64,000 bases of DNA from Pseudeuparius sepicola (Eukaryota > Arthropoda > Insecta > Coleoptera > Anthribidae), in the NCBI GenBank assembly GCA_963920635.1, contig OY987299.1, positions 16,853,401-16,917,400 on the forward strand, written 5' to 3'. Each line of letters begins with the position of its first letter. The first letter of the stretch is position 1. A model generated the notes under the pieces. That model worked only from the letters and a program-made list of their open reading frames with translations. It had not been told where the DNA came from and ran no database searches. The position numbers and the translations under genes are program-made. Shown here piece by piece: positions 1 to 9,807 of this stretch.

Positions 1-530
1 TTTGTAAAAAATTGATTATTTTTTCATTTATTAATACATTTCCAATAATTTATAATAATTCCAGGGTGCATTTGACCCGTATAAAGTTTTAAAAAATTCA
101 GCACTTTGAGATGACACAGAGAAAAACAACCTGTATATTTGTTATTGGATCTTTGCACACCAATAGATACCTACCCTTACCCTTCTATAGTACTCTTGAC
201 CATTCAAGTGTTTTGAGGTAATTCCATGGCATACTTGACTCTTGATTCGCCAGATCCCTTTAAAATCCCTATTTTGCCAAATTTTGGTACCTACTCTGTA
301 GAATATAACTCCCTGTATACTTTTTGTTCAAATTTGATATAATATGCTTGTTCTGTGGTGTCAGATTTTAAACAAAAAAATCGCTAAATGCATTTAGTGA
401 AAATTGAGGATATAAAAAATTGTAGCCGGTCCTAGATTTGTATGTTGACAACGGTAAGAAGGTCAAAAGACGCGGTTTGAAGATCTTTCAAACAAATGAA
501 GGGTCGGGTCGGGGGAATATCCCCAAAAAT
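1..530. repeat. Dispersed repeat, family shared with about 55580-55870
   Basis: Bases about 340-500 match about 55715-55855 in order and orientation: shared blocks include TCTGTGGTGTCAGA, the following A-rich run, GGTCCT-GATTT, TGTTGAC and a GAAGATCT block. Bases 90-150 also resemble 52240-52295 (AAAAATTCAGC-CTTTGAG and CCTGTATATTT). Three divergent copies therefore occur in one window. No ORF or terminal repeat was found, so the class is unknown. It lies downstream of lectin exon 3, inside the gene if the last exon is beyond base 1. Confidence 0.55.
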
Positions 531-1642
531 AAAATCATTGAAAACGCTGCATATGTGATAACAAAAATTAATATTTTAATGAGGCTTTGAAGAATAACTT
601 TTTAACCGAGATGAAAAATGTTCAGAAAAATTAGGGCTTTCGAACAATGTAACAAAAGTGGTATGCCGGTGGGAAAAAATATTTCTTGGCGTCGCGACGC
701 CTAGCGTCGTATTTGTAAAAGAGTCGCGAAATGGGCCGGCCAATTTATTCCTTTATTATACACCTTATATCATCTCCCAAATATACAATATGATATATCT
801 CCATATCATAGACAAATAAATCTTTGACCGTTTTCCACCAACAGAGGCTGGGCGTCTAAAAATTATCACCCTGTACATGGGTATTCCGTGCCAGACAGTG
901 ATTGTAGCGTATATTTTCTGTGAGTGCTATATTTCTATAAATATAATGTAAATATTGGTGGAGGGGCTGGGTTTACTGGCTGGTTTTCTGGGGTCCACAC
1001 CGCCAATTTCAATTCAATTGAATAGAGTGGACTGACGAGAAAATAATCCGAATTGATCGGCCAAAATTAATTGCATCCGAACTTGTGGAATCCAAAAACT
1101 TACAATTACTTATAAAAAACGAAATGCTAAAAAATATCTCCTCACAGGCTTTTTCAAAACAAAAACACCACAAATAGTCAGAGCATCTTCTTCATCGTCT
1201 GTATTCATTATTTCCAAAATTATTTTTGCAACTCGATAGCGAACCAATGCCGACCTCCAAAAAATGACAATACGAAACAAGCCGAACACAATAAAATTTT
1301 GGTCTGTACACCTTGTTCGCAAACTGCTCCCGAACAGTTCGGTAGCAATTCGCGAGCAGTTCTCGAGCATCAGTTTTGGTTTGTACGCGGCTTAAGAGTT
1401 CTATTATTCGTGCACATTTCAATTGTCTTAAATCTTAACCCACAGTTAATTAACGAAATTATTATAGGCTGCAAAGGACCGATTATATTGATTCAAAACA
1501 TGCGTGGTACAGTATGGCTTTTCTTATTTTAACCTGTGTATGTATCATCTTATCGCGTATAAAAATATATGTCTTTGAAATAAATTCTTTTGATTTTTTT
1601 GTGATTTTTACAAATTATAAATATTTGAACATCGGTGCTCAC
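531..1642. other. Intronic AT-rich sequence without recognisable features
   Basis: Both strands carry only short open frames starting from non-ATG codons or running through low-complexity sequence. No terminal repeats or coding signature were recognised. The region is probably part of the lectin gene intron that follows the exon at 1643-1800. Confidence 0.4.
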
Positions 1643-1800
1643 CTGTGCCGCTTCTCGGTTGTCTGGTTGGGCTTGGCCGTAGCCCCCTGTAGGACTCCAG
1701 TCTCCGGAGTTCCTCTGGGTGGTGGGGCCGATTTTGGCTCCAGATCCGGACCAGAACCATCCGTTGATGTTGGGGGGTTGTAGGTCTGGTCTATCGCAAC
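1643..1800 (-). CDS. C-type lectin gene, third coding exon (second half of the lectin domain)
   Basis: This 158-bp exon runs from a CAG acceptor (1803-1801) to a GTGAGC donor at 1642 and ends in phase 0. It completes a Gly codon and encodes CDRPDLQPP, the WFWSGSGAKIG strand, DWSPTGGYGQ and QPDNREAAQ. QPD (residues 157-159 of the joined frame) occupies the sugar-specificity position; in characterised CTLDs, QPD goes with galactose-type and EPN with mannose-type binding, so galactose-type specificity is only an inference. The remaining part, which should carry the final two cysteines and the WND-like strand, is not in 1-1642 on the minus strand. At least one more exon therefore lies outside the window, and the gene as seen is partial. 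Confidence 0.9.
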
Positions 1801-1834
1801 CTGGTTGCAATAAACATGTATACAGTGGGGTCAT

Positions 1835-2545
1835 TTAAGTGTGCAACATATGGGATATTTTTTGTTAATTGCACAACGAAAATACAAATACATATTCCCG
1901 AAAGTTGGTGCGTGTTTGATAAACATATTAGGCGCACTTAGAATGGTTGCAAGTCAGACAGCATACAGGGTATGTCAAAAAATATAAAAATTGTACATGA
2001 GTAAAGTGCCCTTATTTCAGAAAATTCAGCAAAATATGATTAAGACAAGTTGTCTAGAATTAAAAGTTATGCCAAAATAGTCAAACCTGGCCTCTTAAGA
2101 AAAAAAATATTTTTTAAATATTCACTCTAAACAATTTCAAAAATCAATCAAAATTAAATCAATTTCGCATAACTTTGTTCAAGTTCAAGCATATTTGTAA
2201 AATTAACTTAGATTTTTAATTTTTTAGGGAATCACAAACTTCATGTTTGTTGCAACGATATTAAACAAAACTTTAAAATTTCGCAAAAATGCTTCTGAAC
2301 AAGGTAAAACATTAGTAATGATAATGTGTATATTAAAAAAACTCTCATTTAAGGTGTAACATTTTTATTTTAAATGTTTATTAAGAAACTGTGGAAATTA
2401 ATTGACGAAAAAATTGTTTTTCTTAGGAGGCTATGTTTTGGTATTTAGGCATAGCTTTTAATTCTAAACAACTTTTCTGAATAACCTTTTGCTAAATTTT
2501 TTTAAATAAGGGTACTTTACTCTTGTACGTATATTACAGAGTATA
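1835..2545. repeat. Nested repeats: foldback element within a dispersed family
   Basis: Two layers are visible. Bases about 1990-2085 and 2435-2530 are inverted copies (GAGTAAAGTGCCC against GGGTACTTTACTC, and GAATTAAAAGTTATGCC against GGCATAGCTTTTAATTC), forming a foldback element that begins TA-CAGGGTATGTC at 1966. The surrounding sequence, from TGTGCAACATATG at 1841 onward and again at 2130-2300, matches the reverse complement of about 44890-45290, including AAGCATATTTGTAAAATTAA and ACTTCATGTTTGTTGCAA. No coding capacity was seen. Confidence 0.6.
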
Positions 2546-2554
2546 TTACAGAGG

Positions 2555-2760
2555 GCGTCACTTGCACTATTCGTGTTTTTACTCGTAACTTTTTTGAGGT
2601 TATCTATTCAGGTTCATTATTTTAGTGCATCTTTTTATTCTGCAACAGAAAGGTTGTCTTGTTTCATAACCGTTTGCGTTCAAATTGGCAAAACGTGCTC
2701 CAGAACACCTGTTGACTGTTGACTCCAATATTCAAAACATATCATTTTTACGTCAAGTGA
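2555..2760. repeat. Truncated copy of the 31-41 kb foldback family
   Basis: This stretch matches 31420-31610 in order: CTTTTTTGAGGTTATCT, a CATTTTAGTG-CATCTTTT block, TTGTTTCATAAC, CCGTTTGCGTT-AAATTGGC and AAAACGTGC-CC-AAACACCTGTTGAC. It lacks the terminal CAGGGTGAGTC sequence and its inverted partner arm, so it is one diverged half of the element seen intact at 40472-41641. Confidence 0.65.
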
Positions 2761-3104
2761 CAAAATTGATAAGTTTTAAATCAGTCTTGGTCATGGCAAT
2801 CTAGGTATTAATCGGATATTGCTCTGATGCTGCATGTTTATAGATGTTGCAAATTGCGACTTTGCATGTCCTGATGGACCTTCTGTAGTAAATATCTAAT
2901 AAATGAATACATCAAGAGCCAGCGACGATTTTAGTTAAGGAATTTAACTAAAATGTTAATTTGTGTTGAGAAACATTACTAAACCTAGATAATGGCCGGT
3001 CTGCGTGGTCGGGTTTACCTACCCTCTTTGCCCAAAGGGATGAAAAAACTTACTTAGGTGTTTCAGGCAAGTTTACTTTTTAGTAAGTTAATAGGGGAAA
3101 TATA

Positions 3105-4035
3105 TTGGCAGTCGGCAGACTAAATTATATCTCCATTTTAATTCCAATCATCGTATTTATATTCGTGTTAAAAAAAGGAGTAATTAAAAGTTTATATGAT
3201 GGGCGGCTAAGTAAGACGATTTGTTCTAATAATAAAAAATCAAACAAGTTTTTCAGGATTGCCAACAAAACAACAAAGATAGAAATAAATCTGGTATACG
3301 CATGGGCAATTATCTTTTTAATGTCAGAACAGTATTTAAAACCAAAAACTTATTAAGATCGATGCTAGTTAAAACGAAACCATTTTATTAAGGGGGGGTT
3401 GCCAACAGAGAAAGTGAGGTTAGATTTCGTATTTTTTTTAAGTTGTATAGTATAAAATCTAATAACATTTTACCTGGCAAAAATTTAGTACAAACATTTA
3501 TGTCTTTATTTTAATCATAAGATCTTAAAAGCACATGCACTGGAATTATTATTTTTCCCAAGGTTTTCATAACCTATAAAACAAAACACTGCTTGTAAGA
3601 TCTTATGATTAAAGTGAAGACAGAGATGTTTGTACTATTTTTTTGCCAGGTAAAATGTTATTAGATTAAAAAAAATACGAAATCTAACCTCACTTTCTCT
3701 GTCGGCAACCCCCCCACAAAGTTCAAAAAATTGCATTTATAAAATTCCTTGTGAATGTGAAAGTTTATCGTTCGTTTAAAAGAACGTAAAAATTAAACTA
3801 GATATTAGACAAAATCAAATTTCACAGTCAAAAATAAATGAACACACTTTTAATAATAATCATAGAATTTTGTGGGATAGGGCTCAACCAGTTCTCAAAG
3901 AAAAAGAAAGAAATTGCTGTATGTTCAGTGGATTCATAGACAAAGCTATACACATAGACCATAGACTGTCAGAACCATTGTTGAAACTTTCGCACACTAC
4001 ACCATATATTTTGCATAAAATTTTATATACCTATA
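3105..4035 (+). pseudogene. Penelope-like retroelement relic (reverse transcriptase C-terminus and GIY-YIG region)
   Basis: The first part, 3105-3356, contains in two adjacent frames the block that ends Penelope reverse transcriptases: LHFNSNHRIYI, then KKGVIKSLYD. A frameshift lies in the A-run near 3170. The foldback element at 3392-3715 interrupts it. After this, from 3735, the frame reads IYKIPCECE (normally the start of the linked GIY-YIG endonuclease), one in-frame stop at 3777, and then KINEHTFNNNHRILWDRAQ and KEKERN, the conserved second half of the endonuclease, up to a stop near 4037. Many core residues are gone; this is an old non-functional copy. Confidence 0.7.
3392..3715. repeat. 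Foldback (palindromic) element, 324 bp
   Basis: The arms are about 130 bp. The left begins GGGGGGGTTGCC and contains AGAAAGTGAGGTTAGATTTCG; the right ends CGGCAACCCCCCC with the complementary AATCTAACCTCACTTTCT. The inner parts (ATCATAAGATCTTA) also pair, around a loop of about 60 bp. It has no ORF and resembles a short TIR-type non-autonomous element. It inserted into the Penelope-like relic between the RT and endonuclease parts. Confidence 0.75.
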
Positions 4036-4549
4036 ACTAATAACTAAATTAAGTTAAAATTGAGTTAACGTTCAAAGTTTCGTTCTTTTAACGTATTTTA
4101 ATTAGTTTGTGGTGAAAAACCCAATTAAAAATTAAATGGATCTGTTTGCCCTACAAAGAAATTTCCGAGAATACCTAAGTACTTTAAGAAAGTAGGTATT
4201 TTATTCGCCCCTTTGGGCAACCAGGGTGGGTAGATAAACTCCGTCCCGCACAATTGCCAGACCATCCATTCTACGTTTAGTAATATATAATTTTAACACA
4301 AATTGACATTTTTAGCTTGCCCGAAATTCCTAAAACCGTCGCTGGCTCTCCGAGTGGGAGTAGCGAAACCTTAGACAAGGAAAGAGAGAGGACACCGCGC
4401 TGGCCTACTCTGCCGTGTATAGATTTTGTTCGTCGTGTTGAACGGCGGCCATTTTATATGTGGCAGACAAAGCGAGTAGGTACGTTGTGAGTTAATTTCG
4501 AGAATTCGTTAATTAAGAGTAACAGTGATTAAGAGGAAAATATACTCTT

Positions 4550-4623
4550 ATGATGGTGAATTGTTCAACGTTTGGTTGCAAAAGCAGAAGTGAAAAGCAA
4601 GAACCCGGGATTTCGTTTCAGAG
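4550..4623 (+). pseudogene. THAP-domain first exon of the P-like element
   Basis: From the ATG at 4550 the exon reads MMVNCSTFGCKSRSEK and ends ISFQR before a GTAAAT donor at 4624. The C-x4-C spacing (Cys5 and Cys10) and the S-F-Q-R segment are the N-terminal half of the C2CH zinc-binding THAP domain. The downstream exon, with the Trp and the C-x2-H pair, was not found, so only the first exon and splice donor survive. The same exon exists in the 42-kb copy with its ATG lost. The domain family binds DNA at transposon ends or promoters; a function for this fragment is not implied. Confidence 0.65.
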
Positions 4624-5038
4624 GTAAATATTTAACAAGCTACCTTTGAAAGATGCCCTAAAACTTTATTTTTTCTCAATATAACTTCTTCAAATTCCTT
4701 CTATCTTTTAGTACGATAAAGTGCATTGTTTCGTTTGTCAATAGGGCCAATATAATTATTTTTTAAACATGGTTTTTATTGAAAATTTCTTGATTGATTA
4801 TGATAGTTTCATAAAATATGGGCTGGTTTCCATGGTCCTGTATTATTTATTTTATTTTGATTGATTCTAAATCGCCACAAATAAATATATTTCAGCACTT
4901 GACACTAGCTTTACATTTGGGAAATTATCTGCAAATAAATACCAATATTTAAAATTACATGTAAGTCAAAATTAACTACCTTTTCATTTTTAACATTTTT
5001 GTGATAATTGATCTTCTTTAATAAGGGCTGTATTTATA

Positions 5039-6314
5039 CAGGGTGTCTCATTTTGATCGGGAACACCCCTGTAAAATTTGAACTGGCTTACGGATTTTAA
5101 CGTTTTTTTTTTTGTATTCAGGGCCCTCCTACACGTAATTATCAAACACTTTTCAATGACCATACGATTATTCCAGGACCGGATTAAAAAAAATTTTTGA
5201 CAAAAATTTTCGATTTTTTTATTGGAAATCTGATAACGTGGCGTTAATCAGCGCCCCTGAAAACCCCCACATTCCAAATTTCAAGAAATTATTCCCACAA
5301 ATTATACTCTTTACACTGCATCACAATTGCAAAAAATCAAAATTTCAATTTGAGTTCAGCTATTAAGGTGGCTATGGAAACAAGTGAAAATGGCAAAAAG
5401 AGGTCCACAGGGGACAATAGTAATAAACCTGATCGGAAACTGTACTCGGTTTCTCTTCATTATTGCTCTACGACAGTACAAATTTTATGCCATTTGAGAC
5501 GTAAGGGAGCACGCTGCCGTCGCAGGCAGCCATGGAAAAACAATGGCTTGCAGAAATGTCAGTTTATGCATTTACAACAAATGTTATTCAGGAGTTGATG
5601 TTGCTAAAATAATTTAGATGTTAAAAATAATTTAGTGGGTATAAAATGTAATTTCTAATCCATTCGTCAATACATTTCTGCCGTTTCAAAATTTTGCTGC
5701 TTTTAATTACATTCTTCAAATACGTACTTTGTAGTGTATAATCTTATACTTTATTATTTGTAACAAAAAAAAGTAAAAATTAACGTTTCTCAAAGTGTTT
5801 GCACTTGCACGACTGCCTGCGACGACAGCGAGCTCTCTTGCATCTCAAATGGCATAAAATTTGTACTATACAGCAATACTGAAAAGAGAAACCGAGTACA
5901 GTTTCCGATCAGGTTTATTACTATTGTCCCCTGTGGGCCTCTTTTTACCATTTTCACATGTTTCCACAGCCACCTTAATAGCTGAATTGAAATTTTGTTT
6001 TTTTGCAATTGTGATGCAGTGTAAAAAGTATAATTTGTGAGAATAATTTCTTGAAATTTGGAATCTGGGGGTTTTCAGGAGCGCTGATTAACGCCACGTT
6101 ATCAGATTTCCGATAAAAAAAATCGCTGATGATACCTTAACTCTAAAATTTGGGTCAAATTTTTTTTAATCCGGCCCTGGAATAATCGTATGGTCATTGA
6201 AAAGTGTTTGATAAGTACGTCTAGGAGGGCCCTGTATACAAAACAAAAATCGTAAAAATCCGTAAGTCAGTTCAAATTTTACAGGGGTGTTCCAGATCAA
6301 AATGAGACACCCTG
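5039..6314. mobile_element. Long-arm foldback element with TA-CAGGGTG ends
   Basis: The ends CAGGGTGTCTCATTTTGATC (left) and the inverted GATCAAAATGAGACACCCTG (right) are flanked by TA on both sides, as in the Tc1/mariner superfamily. The arms run about 500 bp each: 5039-5530 pairs with 5805-6314 with scattered mismatches. The middle is about 270 bp of unrelated AT-rich sequence. The two short open frames inside are arm copies of each other and show no known domain. It sits inside the P-like element, so it is the younger insertion. Confidence 0.85.
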
Positions 6315-6719
6315 TATATCAATGAAGTAAAATAACGGGTATTTCAGCCAAAATTATGTATTATTTATTCATTACAATGAACCAGGCTTTAGGCCATTTT
6401 TTTTGTGATATTTCACGCTTCGCCACTGGCCCGTCGTGCGATGTCGGTAACACGGCCGCGGGCTAAGGCGTCCTCTCTCTTTCCTTGTCTAAAAGAGCGA
6501 AACACTTTAATCGGAGAACAAAGGAAGGGGAGAATTTAAACTCAAGGGGGCGGAGCTAGCCTGCGCATCTGGGCGGCGCAGCCTATATCAGCCATGTTTT
6601 TTGTTTAGACAGAGGCGTCACTTTCAGTTTAGCGTTTCGAGCGAACAGATCTTCAGTGGCGGCGTTAATTTGAAGTTTTCTTTATTGCGAGTGTGTTGTT
6701 TTGTTCAGTGTTTTGTCTT

Positions 6720-6832
6720 ATGATCATGAGTGAGACAAAAGCGGGGGCGTTATGTGCACAGCGAAAAGCTGCGTGGGTGAACAAAAGTTACAACTGCAGG
6801 TTATCGTTTTTCTCGTTTCCAAAAGAGCATTG
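6720..6832 (+). pseudogene. THAP-like first exon, second family
   Basis: The frame from ATG 6720 (or 6726) contains ALCAQRKAAWV and then LSFFSFPKEHW, the hallmark phrase in the middle of THAP domains, followed directly by a GTAGAT donor at 6833. The normal second zinc cysteine is not at its usual place, so the domain is degenerate. The region before it (6504-6719) is relatively GC-rich and could be the promoter and 5' UTR of a transposon or THAP gene. No downstream exon was recognised. Bases 6504 onward are continuous with 4350-4369 if the P-like insertion is removed. Confidence 0.45.
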
Positions 6833-6923
6833 GTAGATAATTAATTGTGAAATCTCTGGGAATTAGTTGCTGTTCAGGTGCAATTTACTGTATTATCATA
6901 ACCTGCCACCTAAGTATCTAAAG

Positions 6924-7212
6924 GCAGACTTAATTTAAGGATTAATTTAAAAATCGTAAGTTAAAACACTGAAAATGCATGGTGTGGTTCACGCGATTTC
7001 ACTTAAGAATAAGTTAATATCTTAAGTCATTGGTAAATAAAATTATCGAACTTACATGTAATTTCAGACAAAAAGGCACAAAAACAACAAAAAACCTTTT
7101 AAATCAAAAATATGTTTTTTGGGCTAAATTTTACATCAAGCAAATGTGGATAAATATAATACATAATAAGGGTTAAATTAAATCATAAATCCTGTCCTTA
7201 AATTAAGTCTGC
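6924..7212. repeat. MITE-like element with 17-bp TIRs
   Basis: GCAGACTTAATTTAAGG at 6924-6940 is exactly inverted at 7196-7212. The 289-bp unit has no ORF. No target duplication was clear. Confidence 0.6.
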
Positions 7213-7453
7213 ATAAACAGGAAACAGGCCATACGTTATTGTTACCAGTGTGGGTTTACTCCGTTTACCTGTGTTCATACCTGTGTACCTATGAATACTA
7301 ATTGCCCTTAGTTTTTTTTTATCGAGAAGTTAGGCACCCTTCTAAAGTACATAATAATGACAAACACGCCTGTAATATACTACGTAGTGCGTAATAGCCT
7401 CGGTAATAGCATAAAAAATTATAGACAGAAATTGAAAATGCACAAAAAAAATA

Positions 7454-8898
7454 AGCTCCTGGACAAAATTAACGCAACATCATAAATGTGCCACTTATTT
7501 GATGCTATTTTTTTTCTGAATTTATGATCCGATTTGAATGATTTTTTTTTGCATTGTAGGTTGGTACCTTGACAATGTCATAGTTTTCGCTGTTTATGCT
7601 AAAAAGTTCATTTTCGATTTATACCGGGTGTAACAAAAATGTTATGTGGAGTATACTAGCAACCGAAACATATAGCAGTTGACATTAGACGGTAGGTCCA
7701 TCTTTCTTCAACATTTTCTTTTTTGGTTTACTTCATTATCTCTGTTATTAAAGGAGATACACTGTTTTATATCGTAACATGTTTTTATAGACTTTAATAT
7801 TCAACACAGTCATTGTTGAATGTTTTCAAGTAGGCTATGGAACTTTTCTGACATTTCAAGCGATGTGTCGACAGATGTTGTGTTTTAAAGTTACAAAGGT
7901 CAAATAAAATTCGCCTTACCGATAAAAACTGTTCAGAAACTGCTTATTAAACGTTCGTTTCATATGCCCAGTTGCCCGACTATTCTGTCGTTTAAACTTA
8001 AACGTCTTCTGATTATTCGAGACGATATTGGATGATGGCGAGCAGTTCTAAGCTCACTTTTTAGCCTAGTACTAGTGATATTCCTGTTTCTTAGAGCAGT
8101 TTCCTATTAAAATTCTCATCCCTTGGATCGGTACATCGGTTTCGCCCTTGGCCTGACCTTCGAGAGTAAGATCCTGTCTCGTTAAATCGTTCAACCATAC
8201 GACTTATAGTCGAACGATGTCTTCCTATCACATTAGCAACATGACACATCGAATAGCCTTCATCCACCAAAGTTAAAGCTCTTACTTCTCTTACTGCTTC
8301 TTCAGCCGATAAATTTTTTGGTCGATTCATTTTTCAATTTTAAAATACTCGTCGGGCAACTGATGGGCATATGAAACGAACGTTTAATAAGCAGTTTCCG
8401 GATAGTTTTTATCGGTATGGCGAATTTTATTTGACCTTTGTAACTTTAAAACACAACATCTGTTGACACATCGCTTTGAAATGTCAGAAAAGTTCCATAG
8501 CTTACTTGAAAACATTTAACAATGACTGTGTTGAATAATAAAGTTTATAAAAACATGTTACGATATAAAACAGTGTTAACAGAGATAATAAAGTAAACCA
8601 AAAAAGAAAATGTTGAAAAAAGATGGATCTACCGTCTAATATCAACTGCTATATGTTTCGGTTGCTAGTATACTCCACAGGGTGATACGAATTTTCGGAA
8701 AAAAACATAACATTTTTGTTACACCCGGTATAAATTGAAAATAAACTTTTTATCATAAACAGCGAAAACTATGACATTGTCAAGGAACCAATCTACAATG
8801 CAAAAAAAAATCATTCAAATCGGATCATAATTTCAGAAAAAAAAAAGCATCAAATAAGTGGCAAATTTATGATGTTGCGTTAATTTTGTCCAGGAGTT
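7454..8898 (-). mobile_element. Tc1-like foldback element, 1.4 kb, with N-terminal transposase fragment
   Basis: The ends AGCTCCTGGACAAAATTAAC and the inverted GTTAATTTTGTCCAGGAGTT lie between TA dinucleotides at 7452-7453 and 8899-8900. The arms are about 530 bp (7454-7980 against 8350-8898), with about 25 extra bases in the right arm near 8680. The approximately 370-bp middle contains the ORF at 8091-8330. The terminal sequence and TA duplication are those of Tc1-like elements. It lies in the 7.8-kb lectin intron. The catalytic half of the transposase is absent, so it could only move in trans. Confidence 0.85.
8091..8330 (-). CDS. Truncated Tc1-like transposase: DNA-binding helix-turn-helix only (79 aa)
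   Basis: The ORF starts at a true ATG (8330-8328) and encodes 79 residues. Residues 1-55 form the paired-like helix-turn-helix of Tc1-family transposases: SAEEAVREVRALTLVDEGYS, then VIGRHRSTISRMVERFNETG. They are followed by the basic stretch GRNRCTDPRDENF; full-length Tc1 proteins are about 340 residues. The frame stops before any catalytic motif. It is uninterrupted and centred between the inverted arms it would bind. It could be a deletion relic that is still open by chance, or a small binding-only protein that competes with full transposase. Expression is unknown. Confidence 0.7.
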   Translation of the reverse strand: MNRPKNLSAEEAVREVRALTLVDEGYSMCHVANVIGRHRSTISRMVERFNETGSYSRRSGQGRNRCTDPRDENFNRKLL

Positions 8899-9564
8899 TA
8901 TATGGACACATCAATAAAGTTTATTTTATGGAAAAAATATATTTTTTTACTAAGTATATCTATTCGCATACAAATGTCCAAGTTTTTTCGCAGAGTCGTA
9001 GGTACGTACTGATTTTAATGAAGGAGACAAAAACGAAAATGTTTTAGAACTGGGTAGGTCTATTTAATTAATCCGATGAAGACAATATTCTAATACATAT
9101 AATACTTATGTTTTGTTTTTCATTTGTATTCTACAAAATAATGATTGCTTAAAAAATATTACTCGGGCAGTCATCAAATTTTAAGATCAATAAAATATTA
9201 AATTTTTGGAATAAGATAAGAAAAATCGCCTTTCCATACCTACTAAATATTTCAATTATCTAACTACCTTCAATTAAAAATATTCCTTCAAAATCCAATT
9301 AACATTTTTGCCTGTTCCAATCATCATTTCAGTATGTATGATTTGTTTTGTGTTTATCAGTGAATGATTTAAAATATCTGAGTACAGACCTACACTATCC
9401 CTTCACTAAATTCTAAATACGGCCCTGTTTTCTAAACAGACAACATGGCGACCACCAGCTTCCAAAGATTGAAGGCGCCGCCGCGCCTCGAGTTTATAAT
9501 AATATTCTCCCTTCCTTGTTCTTTCTTTAATTTGCCTATGCGAGAGCGCCGAGCGGCGACCCAC
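8899..9564. other. Lectin-gene intron, no recognisable element
   Basis: AT-rich sequence between the Tc1-like foldback element and lectin exon 2. No terminal repeats, hairpins or coding signature were seen. Confidence 0.4.
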
Positions 9565-9807
9565 CTGCGAAGTTGCACTTCCTGCCGGACGTCCATATGT
9601 AGCGGACGTTGCCGCGCGCGACGCGCTGCTTGATGAACTCGTTCTCCTGCGGCGTCTCCAGCGAGACGGCGTCCATGCAGTGGCGGCGGCAGATGTTGCG
9701 CGAGTCGAGCCAGTCGACCTCGAGGCCGCGCGTCGGCGCGTGCTCCCAGCTGAAGAAGTACGAGTGGGTGACGCCGCGGGCGTCGCGGTACGTCGCGTGC
9801 CGCACCC
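9565..9807 (-). CDS. C-type lectin gene, second coding exon (first half of the lectin domain)
   Basis: This 243-bp exon encodes 80 full codons between two phase-1 introns: acceptor CAG at 9810-9808, donor GTGGGT at 9564. It opens with the pre-domain segment containing YFFSWEH and VDWLDSRNICRRHC. The typical C-type lectin helix region follows (VSLETPQENEFIKQR), then the strand YIWTSGRKCNFAG. The GC content is far above the flanks, as expected for selected coding sequence in an AT-rich genome. The cysteine pattern and the LETPQE helix identify the CTLD fold. The flanking introns are 4,395 bp (right) and 7,764 bp (left). Several overlapping frames on both strands are open only because the exon is GC-rich. 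Confidence 0.9.

Larger units (their letters stand above)
2915..4349. mobile_element. Inverted-repeat unit enclosing a Penelope-like relic
   Basis: The two ends are inverted copies. AGAGCCAGCGACG at 2915 pairs with CGTCGCTGGCTCT ending at 4349. Similarity continues inward for about 170 bp, with blocks such as TTAATTTGTGTT against AACACAAATTGA, and CCCTTTGCCCAAAGG against CCTTTGGGCAA. Between them lie a degraded Penelope-like coding region (3105-4035) and a younger foldback element (3392-3715). No target duplication was found. It could be a composite DNA element that captured Penelope sequence, or the arms could belong to an unusual Penelope terminal arrangement. Confidence 0.55.
4370..6495 (+). 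mobile_element. P-like DNA transposon remnant with THAP exon and 8-bp target duplication
   Basis: The left end reads CTTAGACAAGGAAAGAGAG and the right end is the inverted copy, CTCTCTCTTTCCTTGTCT plus AAAAG. Perfect 8-bp direct repeats AGCGAAAC flank it at 4362-4369 and 6496-6503; 8-bp duplications are typical of P and hAT superfamilies. Close to the left end, the exon at 4550-4623 encodes the start of a THAP domain, which favours the P superfamily. There is no transposase core: the interior is intron-like sequence plus a 1,276-bp foldback insertion (5039-6314). A second copy of the left end is at 42310-42775. The element is non-autonomous. Confidence 0.75.

Noticed and set aside
1110..1532. 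Three overlapping short frames
   Set aside because: No domain, conflicting strands and ordinary AT-rich composition.
5350..6008. Two similar frames that look like paired genes
   Set aside because: They are the two inverted arms of one foldback element and show no known domain.
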